DNA of 38,906 nt from Batkoa obscura (lineage: Eukaryota > Entomophthoromycota > Entomophthoromycetes > Entomophthorales > Batkoaceae): contig JASVEC010000160.1 of assembly GCA_030770535.1 (NCBI GenBank), positions 1-38,906 on the forward strand, written 5' to 3'. Shown here one piece after another: positions 1-9,148 of the stretch. Position numbers and translations under genes: made by a program. The notes beneath the pieces are model-generated. The model did not search any database, was not told where the DNA came from, and saw nothing but the letters and a program-made list of their open reading frames with translations. Every line of letters starts with the position of its first letter. Position 1 is the stretch's first letter.

Positions 1-16
1 AAAGAAACGTCATAAA

Positions 17-560
17 ATGAGCATTTTTTTCAATCTTCTTTCATCTAATCAGATTTTTCGTTTATTTGAAATTGCCAACCTAATCAACCCTTACTCCGCA
101 GATAAAGAGCACACTGAATTAGCTACATTTCCTTCTACAATGGAAACGCTGACTAAAGTTTAGATAAAGAAAATAGAACGTTGAAATTCAGTAACGAGTT
201 TTATGATAAAGATGATCCTTTAAAAAATAATGATAATATCAGAATGGATGTGATCCCGTTTGCCATGTATGATAGCACACTCTTTAAAAAAATAAATAGT
301 TATGAAATTATTAGCACTTATATTAATGACAAATAAAATGAAAGAATAGCGAGAGACAGACAAAGTAGCTAAAAAATAATTAAGTAAAGATAAAGTAAAA
401 AATGGTATGTAATTTATGGGAGGTAATAATGGCCGATGATGAAACTATTGAAATGATTCTAACATGATATTGATGATAGTAGTACCATATCAATACTAAA
501 TAAAAAGAAAAAATTGTATTGAGAAGGTCGTATCGTTGATATAATTAAGCTATTTTTTGA
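17..560 (+). pseudogene. Decayed partner-family coding tract P1
   Basis: A short ATG-led open stretch (17-163) and a second open stretch ending at a stop at 334-336 read as protein, but in different frames. The second contains NNDNIRMDVIPFAMYDSTLF. Similar peptides recur on the plus strand in other receptor spacers (for example DEEDALKNNDEIGTK near 5173), so this is a remnant of a gene family once located 3' to 3' with each receptor. The first stretch (NQIFRLFEIANLINPYS) faintly resembles an F-box, which is a guess. The tract is broken by several stops and frame changes and is not a functional gene. Confidence 0.45.
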
Positions 561-1118
561 GGAAAGATTACTATAAAACTTATTTTTTTAAGGGTATATC
601 CCAAGTATTTTACTTGCAAAAATAAACTTAATTAAAATGAGTTAATACATACTTCTATTGATGGATGGGCTCCAATAAGTGGGATTTTCCTTCCAGTAAG
701 CTTCTACTTAATAAAAGACAGATTCAAAAAGAGCCAATTGCTTTTATTTTGCAAAATGGTACCACTAATATATGTTAGTGGTGAGAATTAAAGGTAATAT
801 GTATATATGAATATCTTACCTGGAAAGCTGCAAAGCTTTTGTAAATGATCCAAACATCAGCCTAAAATATAAAAGCTTAAGAAAATAGATACACATAACT
901 TAGATTTTTAAATATTTTTGAGAAATCATCTAACAAATGGATAATAGATGAAAAAAAGTTAATGTATCTTTAGTAAAAAGAACTGTATGTAGATGCTAGT
1001 GGGGAATAAGTAAACAATGTAAAAGTGTGTGAAAACCTACAACTAAGTGAATAAAAACGAGGATTGATTTTTACAAAAGGACATGTGTTTATGTAAATAA
1101 GCGAATAATAGATCAATA
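561..1118. other. Spacer, no gene seen
   Basis: AT-rich spacer between partner tract P1 and the 3' end of the first receptor gene. The small open frame extending over the receptor 3' end on the minus strand is composition-driven. A 7-bp inverted repeat (762-768 with 775-781) is present but too short to interpret. Confidence 0.5.
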
Positions 1119-2171
1119 TCAATGAGCCAATTTTAATGAGTTTAAAAAATATCTTTGAATAGGTTGATGGATCAATAAGATAAAACATGACGAGGTAAAC
1201 CCTAAGCATAACACCAAGCAGTTGGAATAAAAAGCAATATGCATAAAGTTCATCTCGGCAAAATTTAATATACCTATTATTAGATCTGGTAATAAACATA
1301 GTATATAGCCTATGACTATTACACTCATTTTTACAACCAGTTTGATTTTTTTAAACTTTAACTGGTCAGCTGTCAATAGATGAGATTCATTTATTTCTAG
1401 TTGAAGCATACTTTCTTGATTTTGTTGCGTTAATGCTAGCCTATTTGATTTCCTATTAATTATGAATTTATATTGTGTGTTATTATCATTCTTACTATTC
1501 AGTTGATAACTATTGAAATAAAAATTAGAGTTTGTAGCAGTAACATTAGACGTAATAATGGGGTTCATTATTTTAAAGTAAGCAAGGGTGATATTTATAT
1601 AACAGAAACATATTGTAACTAAACATATTAAGATTCTCAAAGTGTAAATGCAGCAGTGAAATATAAGATAAGTCATATTGTTTTTTTCAATATTGGCACT
1701 CAATCCACAATAAAAGTTGGCTTCGTACCATGAATATGAATTATAATAACCATGCAGGCTAGATAATACAAGTGATAATATAAATGATAGCACTGATAAT
1801 AGATAATATTTTATTGGTATTGTTCGCTTAAACAAGCAAATTTTACTGTATCTTACAAAACTTAATAACGCAACTAGGTCAATGGAAGTACCAATGGTAG
1901 TAGTTACTATGCTGAGATTTAAAGTACAATACCAAACTGGATCGGATAGTAATAGCTCATTGTTGAAATTTATAACATTATACTCAAGCGCTATTATGTC
2001 AAATATAACATATATGTATAGAATGGTATCAGTGATTGTTATTATTAGTATTAATATTAACTCTAAATTGTTTTTTATAGTCAGTTTAGTTATAATTATA
2101 CTAGTTATCAATAAGTTTATCGATAACGAAACTACTGATATGATTAAATAAGTTATACGTTCTATGTTCAT
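1119..2171 (-). CDS. Family A GPCR-like receptor, minus-strand clade (copy 1)
   Basis: A seven-helix receptor of 350 residues, intronless. The frame is open upstream to 2210, but I start at 2171 because the resulting MNIERITYL matches the paralogues and puts the key residues at identical positions. Helix 1 is about 5-28, helix 2 37-60 with Asp48, helix 3 80-108 with Cys82 and Arg107 (FVRY in place of DRY), and helix 4 121-143. The loop-2 Cys is 155. Helix 6 carries CLLPD in place of CWxP. Helix 7 lacks NPxxY and is followed by HQPIQ and a short tail. Position 98 is Asp where all sisters have Glu. Intracellular loop 3 is long and Asn-rich. A plasma-membrane receptor is expected; ligand and G protein are unknown. 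Confidence 0.86.
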   Translation of the reverse strand: MNIERITYLIISVVSLSINLLITSIIITKLTIKNNLELILILIITITDTILYIYVIFDIIALEYNVINFNNELLLSDPVWYCTLNLSIVTTTIGTSIDLVALLSFVRYSKICLFKRTIPIKYYLLSVLSFILSLVLSSLHGYYNSYSWYEANFYCGLSANIEKNNMTYLIFHCCIYTLRILICLVTICFCYINITLAYFKIMNPIITSNVTATNSNFYFNSYQLNSKNDNNTQYKFIINRKSNRLALTQQNQESMLQLEINESHLLTADQLKFKKIKLVVKMSVIVIGYILCLLPDLIIGILNFAEMNFMHIAFYSNCLVLCLGFTSSCFILLIHQPIQRYFLNSLKLAH

Positions 2172-2432
2172 TGTTATAAAGACAATGTTCAATTTTTCTA
2201 TTATCTCCATTTATCAATGCTTCAACTTAGTCATGCAATTTGAAATTATTATCTAAAAACTAATTAATTCCAGAGAGGGTTTACTGGTAGATTAGTATCG
2301 CATTTTGGCTGATATGCATATATTCCCTTTTATTATGGCTAACAAGACACTTGGGGCTTTCGCATTTCAAAAGGGTAAAATACTAAAAAGTCGATTTGAA
2401 TTAGGAATTATTACTAAAATATTATGATTTTA
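2172..2432. other. Upstream region of receptor 1, with a conserved plus-strand peptide trace
   Basis: Positions about 2330-2400 read MANKTLGAFAF on the plus strand. Comparable traces are VANKVLGASSF near 15570 and LADKTLDTSALALAF near 22410, also upstream of minus-strand receptors. This is either the 5' end of the decayed partner family or a duplicated receptor promoter region. Confidence 0.35.
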
Positions 2433-2434
2433 TA

Positions 2435-2536
2435 TGGGGGTGTTTTTTTTTTACTTCATTACTTTTTCCATCTTTTAAGCGTTATTTGAGCGGAAAATTT
2501 GCTAGTAAAACTCTTAAACACAAAAATACATCACCA
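2435..2536 (+). mobile_element. MITE copy a (~102 bp)
   Basis: It begins TGGGGGTGTTTTTTT and ends CAAAAATACATCACCA, and is flanked by TA on both sides (2433-2434, 2537-2538). The core contains the family signature TTATTTGAGCGGAAAA. Unoccupied paralogous sites at 4831, 15732 and 20290 show that the element and one TA were added here. Confidence 0.88.
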
Positions 2537-2539
2537 TAT

Positions 2540-3345
2540 CCTTAAATGAGGTAAAAAGCCTTTAAGTGCTTTATTAACATGTAAAGTAAAAAATTAATTA
2601 ACATAAAGAAGAAAGCTCAAAAATGATAGCAAGTTTCTGCCCATACTACACATCATTGCTCGAAGTAAGTTTTACATAAACTTGTTTTCCACGTAACTTT
2701 CATAAAGGAGTATAAAGTTTTACAAAATAATTTTCAAGTGTTATTAAAAAAGTAAGAATAGGTGTTTATTTGGAAATCAAATAAAATGACACCTATTTTT
2801 CTATATAACATGAGTTTGGATAAGAGTTTATTAGCAACATGAAGGCATCGATTGGGTTTTAAAGTCAATATACGAGGATATATTTTTTTGCTTAAGGATC
2901 TTACTAACAATCTTTCCGCTCAAATAGCGTTTAAAAAATAGAAAAAGTAATGAAACTAAAATATCCTCATATAATAGTAAGAGGAGTTAATAAGCTAAAC
3001 AATCATGCTGATGCTTCAAAGGGCTATAGTAAGGCTTTAATGAAAAATCATATCAGTCATAATCCGTTTTAAAATAAATATATTTACAAAATTGACATCT
3101 TTTATCTTAATAGCTGATAAGATGAAAGCAGCAAAAGAGAAATATAGGATAGCCGAAAACTAAACCAATGATTTTGGAGTTTGTGACTTTGATATAAGAA
3201 AGAAATATGAAAGAACATATAATTTTAGTGATTGGATATTAGCTAATAATATTATTTATATAATAGTTTGTACAGTGATTTGTGCTTAATACTGACGATA
3301 ATGGTATCAAGGTAGAAATAACAAGAAAGTAAATAAAAAGTAAAC
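2540..3345 (+). pseudogene. Decayed partner-family coding tract P2
   Basis: Plus-strand open stretches read KMTPIFLYNMSLDKSLLAT before MITE b, and GVCDFDIRKKYERTYNFSDW with following residues at about 3178-3250. They align by eye with P3 (PAIFTNRVSLNRDSN; EVCDFNITSKNKNMW) and P7 (RHLSRFKVN). The family is unrecognised. The reading frame is lost repeatedly, so it is a relic. MITE b lies inside it. Confidence 0.5.
2873..2969 (-). mobile_element. MITE copy b (~97 bp)
   Basis: TA-flanked (2871-2872, 2970-2971) copy in reverse orientation. The ends are diverged (CGAGGATAT and ATATCCTCA). The core CCGCTCAAATAGCGTTTAAA is typical. It interrupts tract P2. Confidence 0.8.
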
Positions 3346-3455
3346 ATAAAAAGTTAAGATAATATAATTTTATTATCTCAGCAGAAAAACAACTCATTCT
3401 AATAAATAAACAAAATTTACTTGTTACTCAAATAAGAAAATAGTAGTATCAAACT

Positions 3456-4514
3456 TTAATGACTAAATTTCAAGCATTTGAAGAAACACTTTTGAATCGG
3501 TTGATGGATCAATAATATAAAGCATGAGGAGGTAAACCCTAAACATAGTAAAAAACAATTAGAATAAAAACTAGTATGTATATCATAGTTTGTCTCTGTT
3601 AAACTTAATAAAGTTACTGTTAAATCCGGTAATAAACTTAACATGTAAAATGTTACTACCAGGCCTATCTTTAAGGCTACTTTAATCTTTTCTAATCTTA
3701 ATCGACTAGTTGTTAGTGGCTGGAATTCATTTAGATATATTGGAAGGATGGTGCCTTGGTTTTTTTGTGTTGTCATTGTTACCTTTATTTCGCCATTAAC
3801 TACAATATCATATTGCACGTTATTATTATCGTTATTGCTATTAAACCGACTGCTATTAATAAATAAATTTGGTTTTGTAGTGTTGTCATCAAAGACAATA
3901 GAAGGGTTTAATATTCTAAAATAGGCAACAGCAATATTAAAATAACAAAAGCAAATAACGAAAAAGCAGGGTAAAATTCTAAATGAATAAACTGAATAAA
4001 AAAATACAAAATAAATTGTATTGTCCTTCTGAATATCAATACTTGGTAAGCAATAAAAATTCACCTTATCCCATGAATAAGAATTATGATAGCTAAATAA
4101 ACTAGACAATACAAGCGACAACACAATCGATATTGCCATTAATAAATGACATCTCATAGGCGCTATTTCTTTAAATAAACAAATTTTTACGTATCTTATA
4201 ATTCCTAATAAAGCAGATAACTCAATGGAGGTAACAATAGTAGTGGATATAAGACTAAAATTTAAGACACAATACCAAGTTAGGTTGGATATGAGTAGCT
4301 CATTATCAACTGCAATTATATTATATTCAACCATTGCTAGGTGTGAAATGACAGTTAAATAAAAAATAATATCGTTTATAGCTATTGTTGAAATCATTAC
4401 CAATTCTAAATTATTTTTTAGTCTTAATTTAGCTAGTATTATACTGATTATTGATATGTTTATTAGTATTGAAATCGTTGAGACTATAAAATAAGTTATA
4501 TATTCTATGTTCAT
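3456..4514 (-). CDS. Family A GPCR-like receptor, minus-strand clade (copy 2)
   Basis: A 352-residue intronless seven-helix protein starting MNIEYITYF with virtually no extracellular N-terminus. Asp48 lies in helix 2, Cys82 at the top of helix 3 (LTWYC), Glu98 and Arg107 (IIRY) in helix 3, and the loop-2 Cys at 155 (NFYC). Helix 6 reads SLLPD: the Cys of the CLLPD motif is Ser in this copy only. Helix 7 ends LLIHQPIQKCFF. Loop 3 (about 205-275) is polar and Asn-rich. The context AATAATAATG precedes the start, as in sister genes. The family is clear from structure and motifs; ligand and coupling are unknown. Confidence 0.87.
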   Translation of the reverse strand: MNIEYITYFIVSTISILINISIISIILAKLRLKNNLELVMISTIAINDIIFYLTVISHLAMVEYNIIAVDNELLISNLTWYCVLNFSLISTTIVTSIELSALLGIIRYVKICLFKEIAPMRCHLLMAISIVLSLVLSSLFSYHNSYSWDKVNFYCLPSIDIQKDNTIYFVFFYSVYSFRILPCFFVICFCYFNIAVAYFRILNPSIVFDDNTTKPNLFINSSRFNSNNDNNNVQYDIVVNGEIKVTMTTQKNQGTILPIYLNEFQPLTTSRLRLEKIKVALKIGLVVTFYMLSLLPDLTVTLLSLTETNYDIHTSFYSNCFLLCLGFTSSCFILLIHQPIQKCFFKCLKFSH

Positions 4515-4849
4515 TATTATTGTAAAAGTTAAAATTAATTAAAATTGCTACACTTTTCATTTATAAACTGTCTCGAATTATTGTATTCTCTTATTCACTT
4601 AGTCAGCCTTACTTTCGTATTTTGCTCCTTTGAGTGGTTTCCTCTTACCCTTATTGCTTTACCTTTTGATGTTTTTTGCATGAATAAAAAGTTGTCATAA
4701 TGGGTAAAAGCCGAAAAAATGTTTCAAATTGATAATACTCTTTAAAACTATAATTAAAAAGAAATTTTAGGCTATGTAAAACTTTGATTTTCTTATATTG
4801 GAAATATCGCTAAATAATTATATGATTTTATATTCTCAAGAAAGTTCAA
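4515..4849. other. Upstream spacer of receptor 2 with an unoccupied MITE site
   Basis: No gene seen. Around 4821-4840 the sequence TATGATTTTATATTCTCAAG matches both flanks of MITE a without the element, so it is a paralogous empty site. Confidence 0.5.
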
Positions 4850-5480
4850 ATGGCTATTGATATATAGAAGCTGAAAGGACTATAAATTCAACGAAGAACA
4901 AGGGTTAAAAAGGATGACTTCCTACTATCATTGCTTATTATTAACCCAGTGTGGTTCCGACAAATACATTTTTCCTTGCAGGTTTCATTAAAAAGGATAA
5001 AATTTATATGAACTAGCTTTTTGAATACCAGTAAAAAAGCATGGAAGTTTATTGTTTAAAAGCTAAAGTATCCAGCTATTTTTACAAACAGAGTTAGTTT
5101 AAATAGAGACAGCAACAGAGGAATCAACTAGGATTTAAACCCAATATTAGTGTTAAAATAATTAACAAATGGATGAAGAGGATGCTCTAAAAAATAATGA
5201 TGAAATTGGAACGAAAAGTCGCTATCAGTGATGTCACGCTTTTAAAACAAACATGGTTATAGAAGCGTATTTTTTAGTAGCTAAAATGAAGTTAACCGGA
5301 GAGAAAGGATAAAATACCCAGAAAATTAATCAATGTGTATGAAGTTTGTGACTTTAACATAACTAGTAAAAATAAGAACATGTGGATTTAAAATAATTTG
5401 ATAGCGGTTGGCAGCACTCTAGTAGAATTGTTTGTGATATGACATTGGTAATAATGCCATTACGGAAAAAAACAATAGTA
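4850..5480 (+). pseudogene. Decayed partner-family coding tract P3
   Basis: Plus-strand fragments include KYPAIFTNRVSLNRDSNRG (about 5065-5125), DEEDALKNNDEIGTKSRYQ (about 5173-5230), MVIEAYFLVAKMKLTGEKG (about 5250-5310) and VYEVCDFNITSKNKNMW (about 5335-5385). Their order matches tracts P1, P2 and P7. Several stops and frame changes separate them. It lies convergent to receptor copy 3. The family is unidentified. Confidence 0.5.
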
Positions 5481-5564
5481 TTTTTTTTTTAATTGTTTCA
5501 GAAAAAATCTTATTGAAAGGCTTTAGTCAAGTAAAAAAAAACAATAAAGGTTAACAGTAATACT

Positions 5565-6617
5565 TTATTTTAATTTCAAACATTTAAAGAAACACTTTTG
5601 AATAGGCCGATGGATTAATAAGATAAAACAAGAAGAAGTAAACCCTAAGCATAAAATAAAACAGTTTGAGTAAAAGGTAGTTTGCATATTGAAATTCGTC
5701 TTTGTTAAACTTAATAATGTTATTGTTACATCTGGCAATAAGCATACTATATAACATACTATTATCAAGCTTATTTTCAAGATTAACATAACTTTTTTCA
5801 ACCTTAATTGATTGACTGTTGGTGACTGAGATTCACTTGAATTTATTTGAGTGATGCTTCCCTGTTTTTGCGATTCTACCATCGACTTGTTGCTTTCTCC
5901 ATTAATTGTTAGTTTATATTGTATAAGACCACTACCCTCATTATTAAGTTGATAGTTGTTAATGCGTGAATTTGAATCTATTGCTGTAGTGTTAAGAACA
6001 ATCGAAGGGTTCATTATTCTAAAATATGCAATCATAATATTTGAATAACAAAAGCAGACGATGAGTAGACAAATCAAAACTCTTAGTGAGTAGATAGTGT
6101 AAAATAATGTAAAATAAGTTGTGTTATCTTTCTCAACGTCAATACTTGGTACACAATAATAGTCTAATTCGTACCACGAATAAGAGTTGTAATAACTGTG
6201 GAAACCAGATAATATAAGCGATAATGCCACAGATATTAATACACATATATAATAACGCATTGGTTTTACTTGTTTAAATAAACAGATTTTATTGTATCTT
6301 ATAATACTCAATAAAGCAGCTAATTCAATAGAAGTAACAACGGTTGTGACTATCAGGCTAAAGTCCAAAGCACAATACCAAGTTGGACTAGATACTAGTA
6401 GCCCATTGTTAACTGAAATCATTTGAAACTCGACTCCTATTATATGTGAGATGGCTACTATGGAATAAATAATGTCATTGATGGCGATTATTGATATTAT
6501 TATTAGTTCTAAATTGTTTCTTAATTTTATTTTAAACAAGATTATACTGCCTATTAACAAGTTTATTACAATAGATATTATAGATATTATTAAATAAACA
6601 ATATATTCTGTTTTCAT
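5565..6617 (-). CDS. Family A GPCR-like receptor, minus-strand clade (copy 3)
   Basis: 350 residues, intronless, starting MKTEYIVYL. Helices are at about 5-28, 37-60, 80-108, 121-143, 172-200, 275-302 and 313-336, with a basic or amphipathic tail 337-349 (HRPIQKCFFKCLKLK). Conserved positions: Asn19 in helix 1, Asp48 in helix 2, Cys82, Glu98 and Arg107 in helix 3, loop-2 Cys155, Tyr191 in helix 5, and CLLPD at 292-296 in helix 6. Arg107 minus 25 is exactly Cys82, the spacing of the family A disulfide Cys. DRY is IRY, and the toggle Trp of CWxP is Leu. Loop 3 spans about 201-274 and is Ser/Asn-rich. This copy is the best reference for the clade. Confidence 0.88.
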   Translation of the reverse strand: MKTEYIVYLIISIISIVINLLIGSIILFKIKLRNNLELIIISIIAINDIIYSIVAISHIIGVEFQMISVNNGLLVSSPTWYCALDFSLIVTTVVTSIELAALLSIIRYNKICLFKQVKPMRYYICVLISVALSLILSGFHSYYNSYSWYELDYYCVPSIDVEKDNTTYFTLFYTIYSLRVLICLLIVCFCYSNIMIAYFRIMNPSIVLNTTAIDSNSRINNYQLNNEGSGLIQYKLTINGESNKSMVESQKQGSITQINSSESQSPTVNQLRLKKVMLILKISLIIVCYIVCLLPDVTITLLSLTKTNFNMQTTFYSNCFILCLGFTSSCFILLIHRPIQKCFFKCLKLK

Positions 6618-7257
6618 TATTGTTTTAAAATAAAAACCCTAAAAAACCATTGTTTTGTTTATCATTTAAAAGTGCCTTATATTATCTATTCAAAATCTTG
6701 ATTAATTTGTGTCGATCCTTTTATATTATAGTTGTTTTAGTTTTTTTGTGACTTATTTAATGGCTCATTTTAATAAAACTATTTTAAAAGTTGGTTCAAG
6801 TATTAATGGTCGATATTTAAAGAATCAGGTGTGTAAGTAATTCAACTATAAAAATTATTGTTAAAAAAGCCATAGAAGAGCTGCAACAGCCGTACTAATC
6901 ATCACTGAAATTACTATTACTCTTTTATATTCTTAGAGATGAAAAACTTAAATAATTTGTTGAAAAATAAGTAAAAAAGAAATTAACAAAGAAGCGAGAG
7001 GGTTAGAATCTAGTATTTTTCTTTTTTTTTGCCACTTATTACCAGTATAGCGTTTTTATCTTGATTTAGTTAGAATGTGAAATATTGTTGGTTAGTATGA
7101 TTGAATCAAGCTTACTATTCACTATCTGTATAAAAATTCTAGTAAACTCAGCAAACTTAACACTCAAATTGGTAAACAAATTATATATAGTGAAAAATTT
7201 AAAAAGTTAACAAAGTTAAAATGGAAGTGCTATATAATCATAGTCTAAGTGAATGTA
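6618..7257. other. Upstream spacer of receptor 3, no gene seen
   Basis: AT-rich spacer. I see no sustained coding frame and no repeat other than the MITE that follows. Confidence 0.45.
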
Positions 7258-7357
7258 TGGGAATATATTTTTGTGTTCAAGAATTTTATTAACAATCCTT
7301 CTACTCAAATAGTGCTCAAAAGATGAAAAAGTAATGAAATCAAAAAAAACACCTACG
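7258..7357 (-). mobile_element. MITE copy c (~100 bp)
   Basis: TA flanks at 7256-7257 and 7358-7359. The left end TGGGAATATATTTTTGTG is recognisable, the right end (CACCTACG) is decayed, and the core reads CTCAAATAGTGCTCAAA. Confidence 0.8.
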
Positions 7358-7369
7358 TATAGTTAATAG

Positions 7370-7860
7370 GGTAGAGGAATTTTGTTTTAAAGCTAAACGA
7401 GAGGAAAACATGCTTTATTATAATCAAAAATAGATTTTATAGGATTTAGGGACATCATTGAGAGATTAAATATATGTAAAGTCAAGACAAATCAGTAAAT
7501 GAACTAATAAACTAGATAATTAAAATAGTATCTAAGGAGTAACAATGGGGCCAATAATAAAAAGTAGCTGTCTGTAGTAGAACACTTTTGAAAACACTCA
7601 TCACAGATTAACATCACTTTTACTACTGATTAAAAAAGGCGGAAAAAGATAATGGATTACATGACTGAAAATCAAAATCATGAGTTCTAAAGTCTATGAC
7701 ATCAAGATAATAGACAAGTACTTAAAAGCTATAGTATCTAATGAGACTAATGAGTTTCATAAACACTTTAATTAAAAGATTTATGATGGAATATTTATAG
7801 CAATAATAGAATTAAATACGAAAATAAAGAAATGAGACAAATTAGCACCGTTAAATAATA
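7370..7860 (+). pseudogene. Decayed partner-family coding tract P4
   Basis: The most eroded tract of the family. On the plus strand, VYDIKIIDKYLKAIVSNETN is open at about 7693-7752, at the position that reads VCDFDIRKKYE in P2. Upstream traces (EHF/TLLKTL near 7580) sit where P1 and P3 have STLFK and TLLKT. It is broken throughout. Confidence 0.35.
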
Positions 7861-8092
7861 TTTCTCTTCTGTAACAAAAGCCTAAATTTAAAATAAACTA
7901 TTGTCTTACAGTAATTGTCTATACCTTGAAATAACATATTTCTCGCTCCTATTTTGCTTTTTTCATAGTTCTTACTTTGCCTTTATTCGGGCCTTTTATA
8001 AGTAAAGCACCTTGAGTGCTTAATCTTTCAAGGATTAGAAAAAGCATAAATAAATAAGGGAAAATAGAGATTAAAAATAGATATGAAATAAT

Positions 8093-9148
8093 TTAAATTT
8101 TTAGTTTTAAACATTTAAAAAAAGAATTCTGAATCGGTTGATGGATCAATAAAATAAAACAAGAGGAAGTGAGTCCTAAACAGAGTAAAAAGCAATTGGA
8201 ATAAAATGAAGTGTTCATATTAAAATCTGTTTGGGTCAAACTTAATAATGTTATAGTTACGTCTGGTAATAAGCATAACATATAACTTATCATTACTACA
8301 CTAATTTTCAAGATCAATTTGACTTTTTTTAACCTTAATTGATTGACTGTTAGTGGTTGAAACTCATTTGGGTTTAGGTGAATTATGTTTTCCGATCTTT
8401 CGTGGATTAGTGTTCGTCTACCTGAAGTATTACAATTTATGATATTAAATCCTATGTTATTGGTATTACATTCATTATGTTTATGTTTCTTGTGAAATAA
8501 GTTGGGGTTACCACAGGTAGCATTAACGATAACTGAGGAATTAATGTGTTTAAAATAGGCAAACATAATGTTCGAATAACAAAAACAGATGGTAAACAAA
8601 CACATTAAAATTCTTAGTGAATAAATCAAATAAAAAAATATATAGTAAGGCGTATTATTCTTCTCAACACTGATACTTGGTACACAATAAAAATCTGATT
8701 TGGACCATGAATAAGAGTTGTAATAACTATGTAAACTTGATAATATAATAGATAAAATCACCAATAATATTATAAAGGTATAATAATTATAGGAATCTAT
8801 TTTTTTAAATAAACAAATTTTGTTATACCTAATAATACTTAACAAAGCAACTAGTTCAATAGATGTAACTACAGTAGTAATCACAGCACTGAAATTGAAA
8901 GCACAATAACAAGTTGTAACTGGCAACAATAATTCATTATTAAATTGAATTAAGTCATATTCAATTATTATTATATGGGAGATGGCTAGTAGATAGTAGA
9001 TAATATCATTTATAATGATTAACAAAACAATTATTAGATCTAGCTTGTTTTTTGGTTTTAACTTGAATACGATTATACTACCTATTAATAAGTTTATTCC
9101 TATTGAAATAAGAGATATCAATAAATAAACAACATATTCGATTTCCAT
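8093..9148 (-). CDS. Family A GPCR-like receptor, minus-strand clade (copy 4)
   Basis: Intronless seven-helix receptor of 351 residues. The frame also has an ATG at 9154, but the second Met (9148) gives MEIEYVVYL and aligns Asp48, Cys82, Glu98, Arg107 and the loop-2 Cys with the sisters, so I prefer it. The segment before helix 3 reads VTTCYCAFNFS: the usual Trp80 is Cys, leaving an extra cysteine next to Cys82. Helix 6 has CLLPD and helix 7 LLIHQPIQNSFF. Loop 3 is His/Asn-rich and unlike that of the neighbours. Tract P4 and MITE c lie beyond its 3' end. Confidence 0.87.
   Translation of the reverse strand: MEIEYVVYLLISLISIGINLLIGSIIVFKLKPKNKLDLIIVLLIIINDIIYYLLAISHIIIIEYDLIQFNNELLLPVTTCYCAFNFSAVITTVVTSIELVALLSIIRYNKICLFKKIDSYNYYTFIILLVILSIILSSLHSYYNSYSWSKSDFYCVPSISVEKNNTPYYIFFYLIYSLRILMCLFTICFCYSNIMFAYFKHINSSVIVNATCGNPNLFHKKHKHNECNTNNIGFNIINCNTSGRRTLIHERSENIIHLNPNEFQPLTVNQLRLKKVKLILKISVVMISYMLCLLPDVTITLLSLTQTDFNMNTSFYSNCFLLCLGLTSSCFILLIHQPIQNSFFKCLKLKI

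Noticed and set aside
762-781. 7-bp inverted repeat CCACTAA/TTAGTGG
   Set aside because: Too short to distinguish from chance and not linked to a gene end.
2172-2210. Upstream ATG at 2210 as the start of receptor copy 1
   Set aside because: It would add 13 residues absent from all sisters; the ATG at 2171 aligns exactly with their starts.
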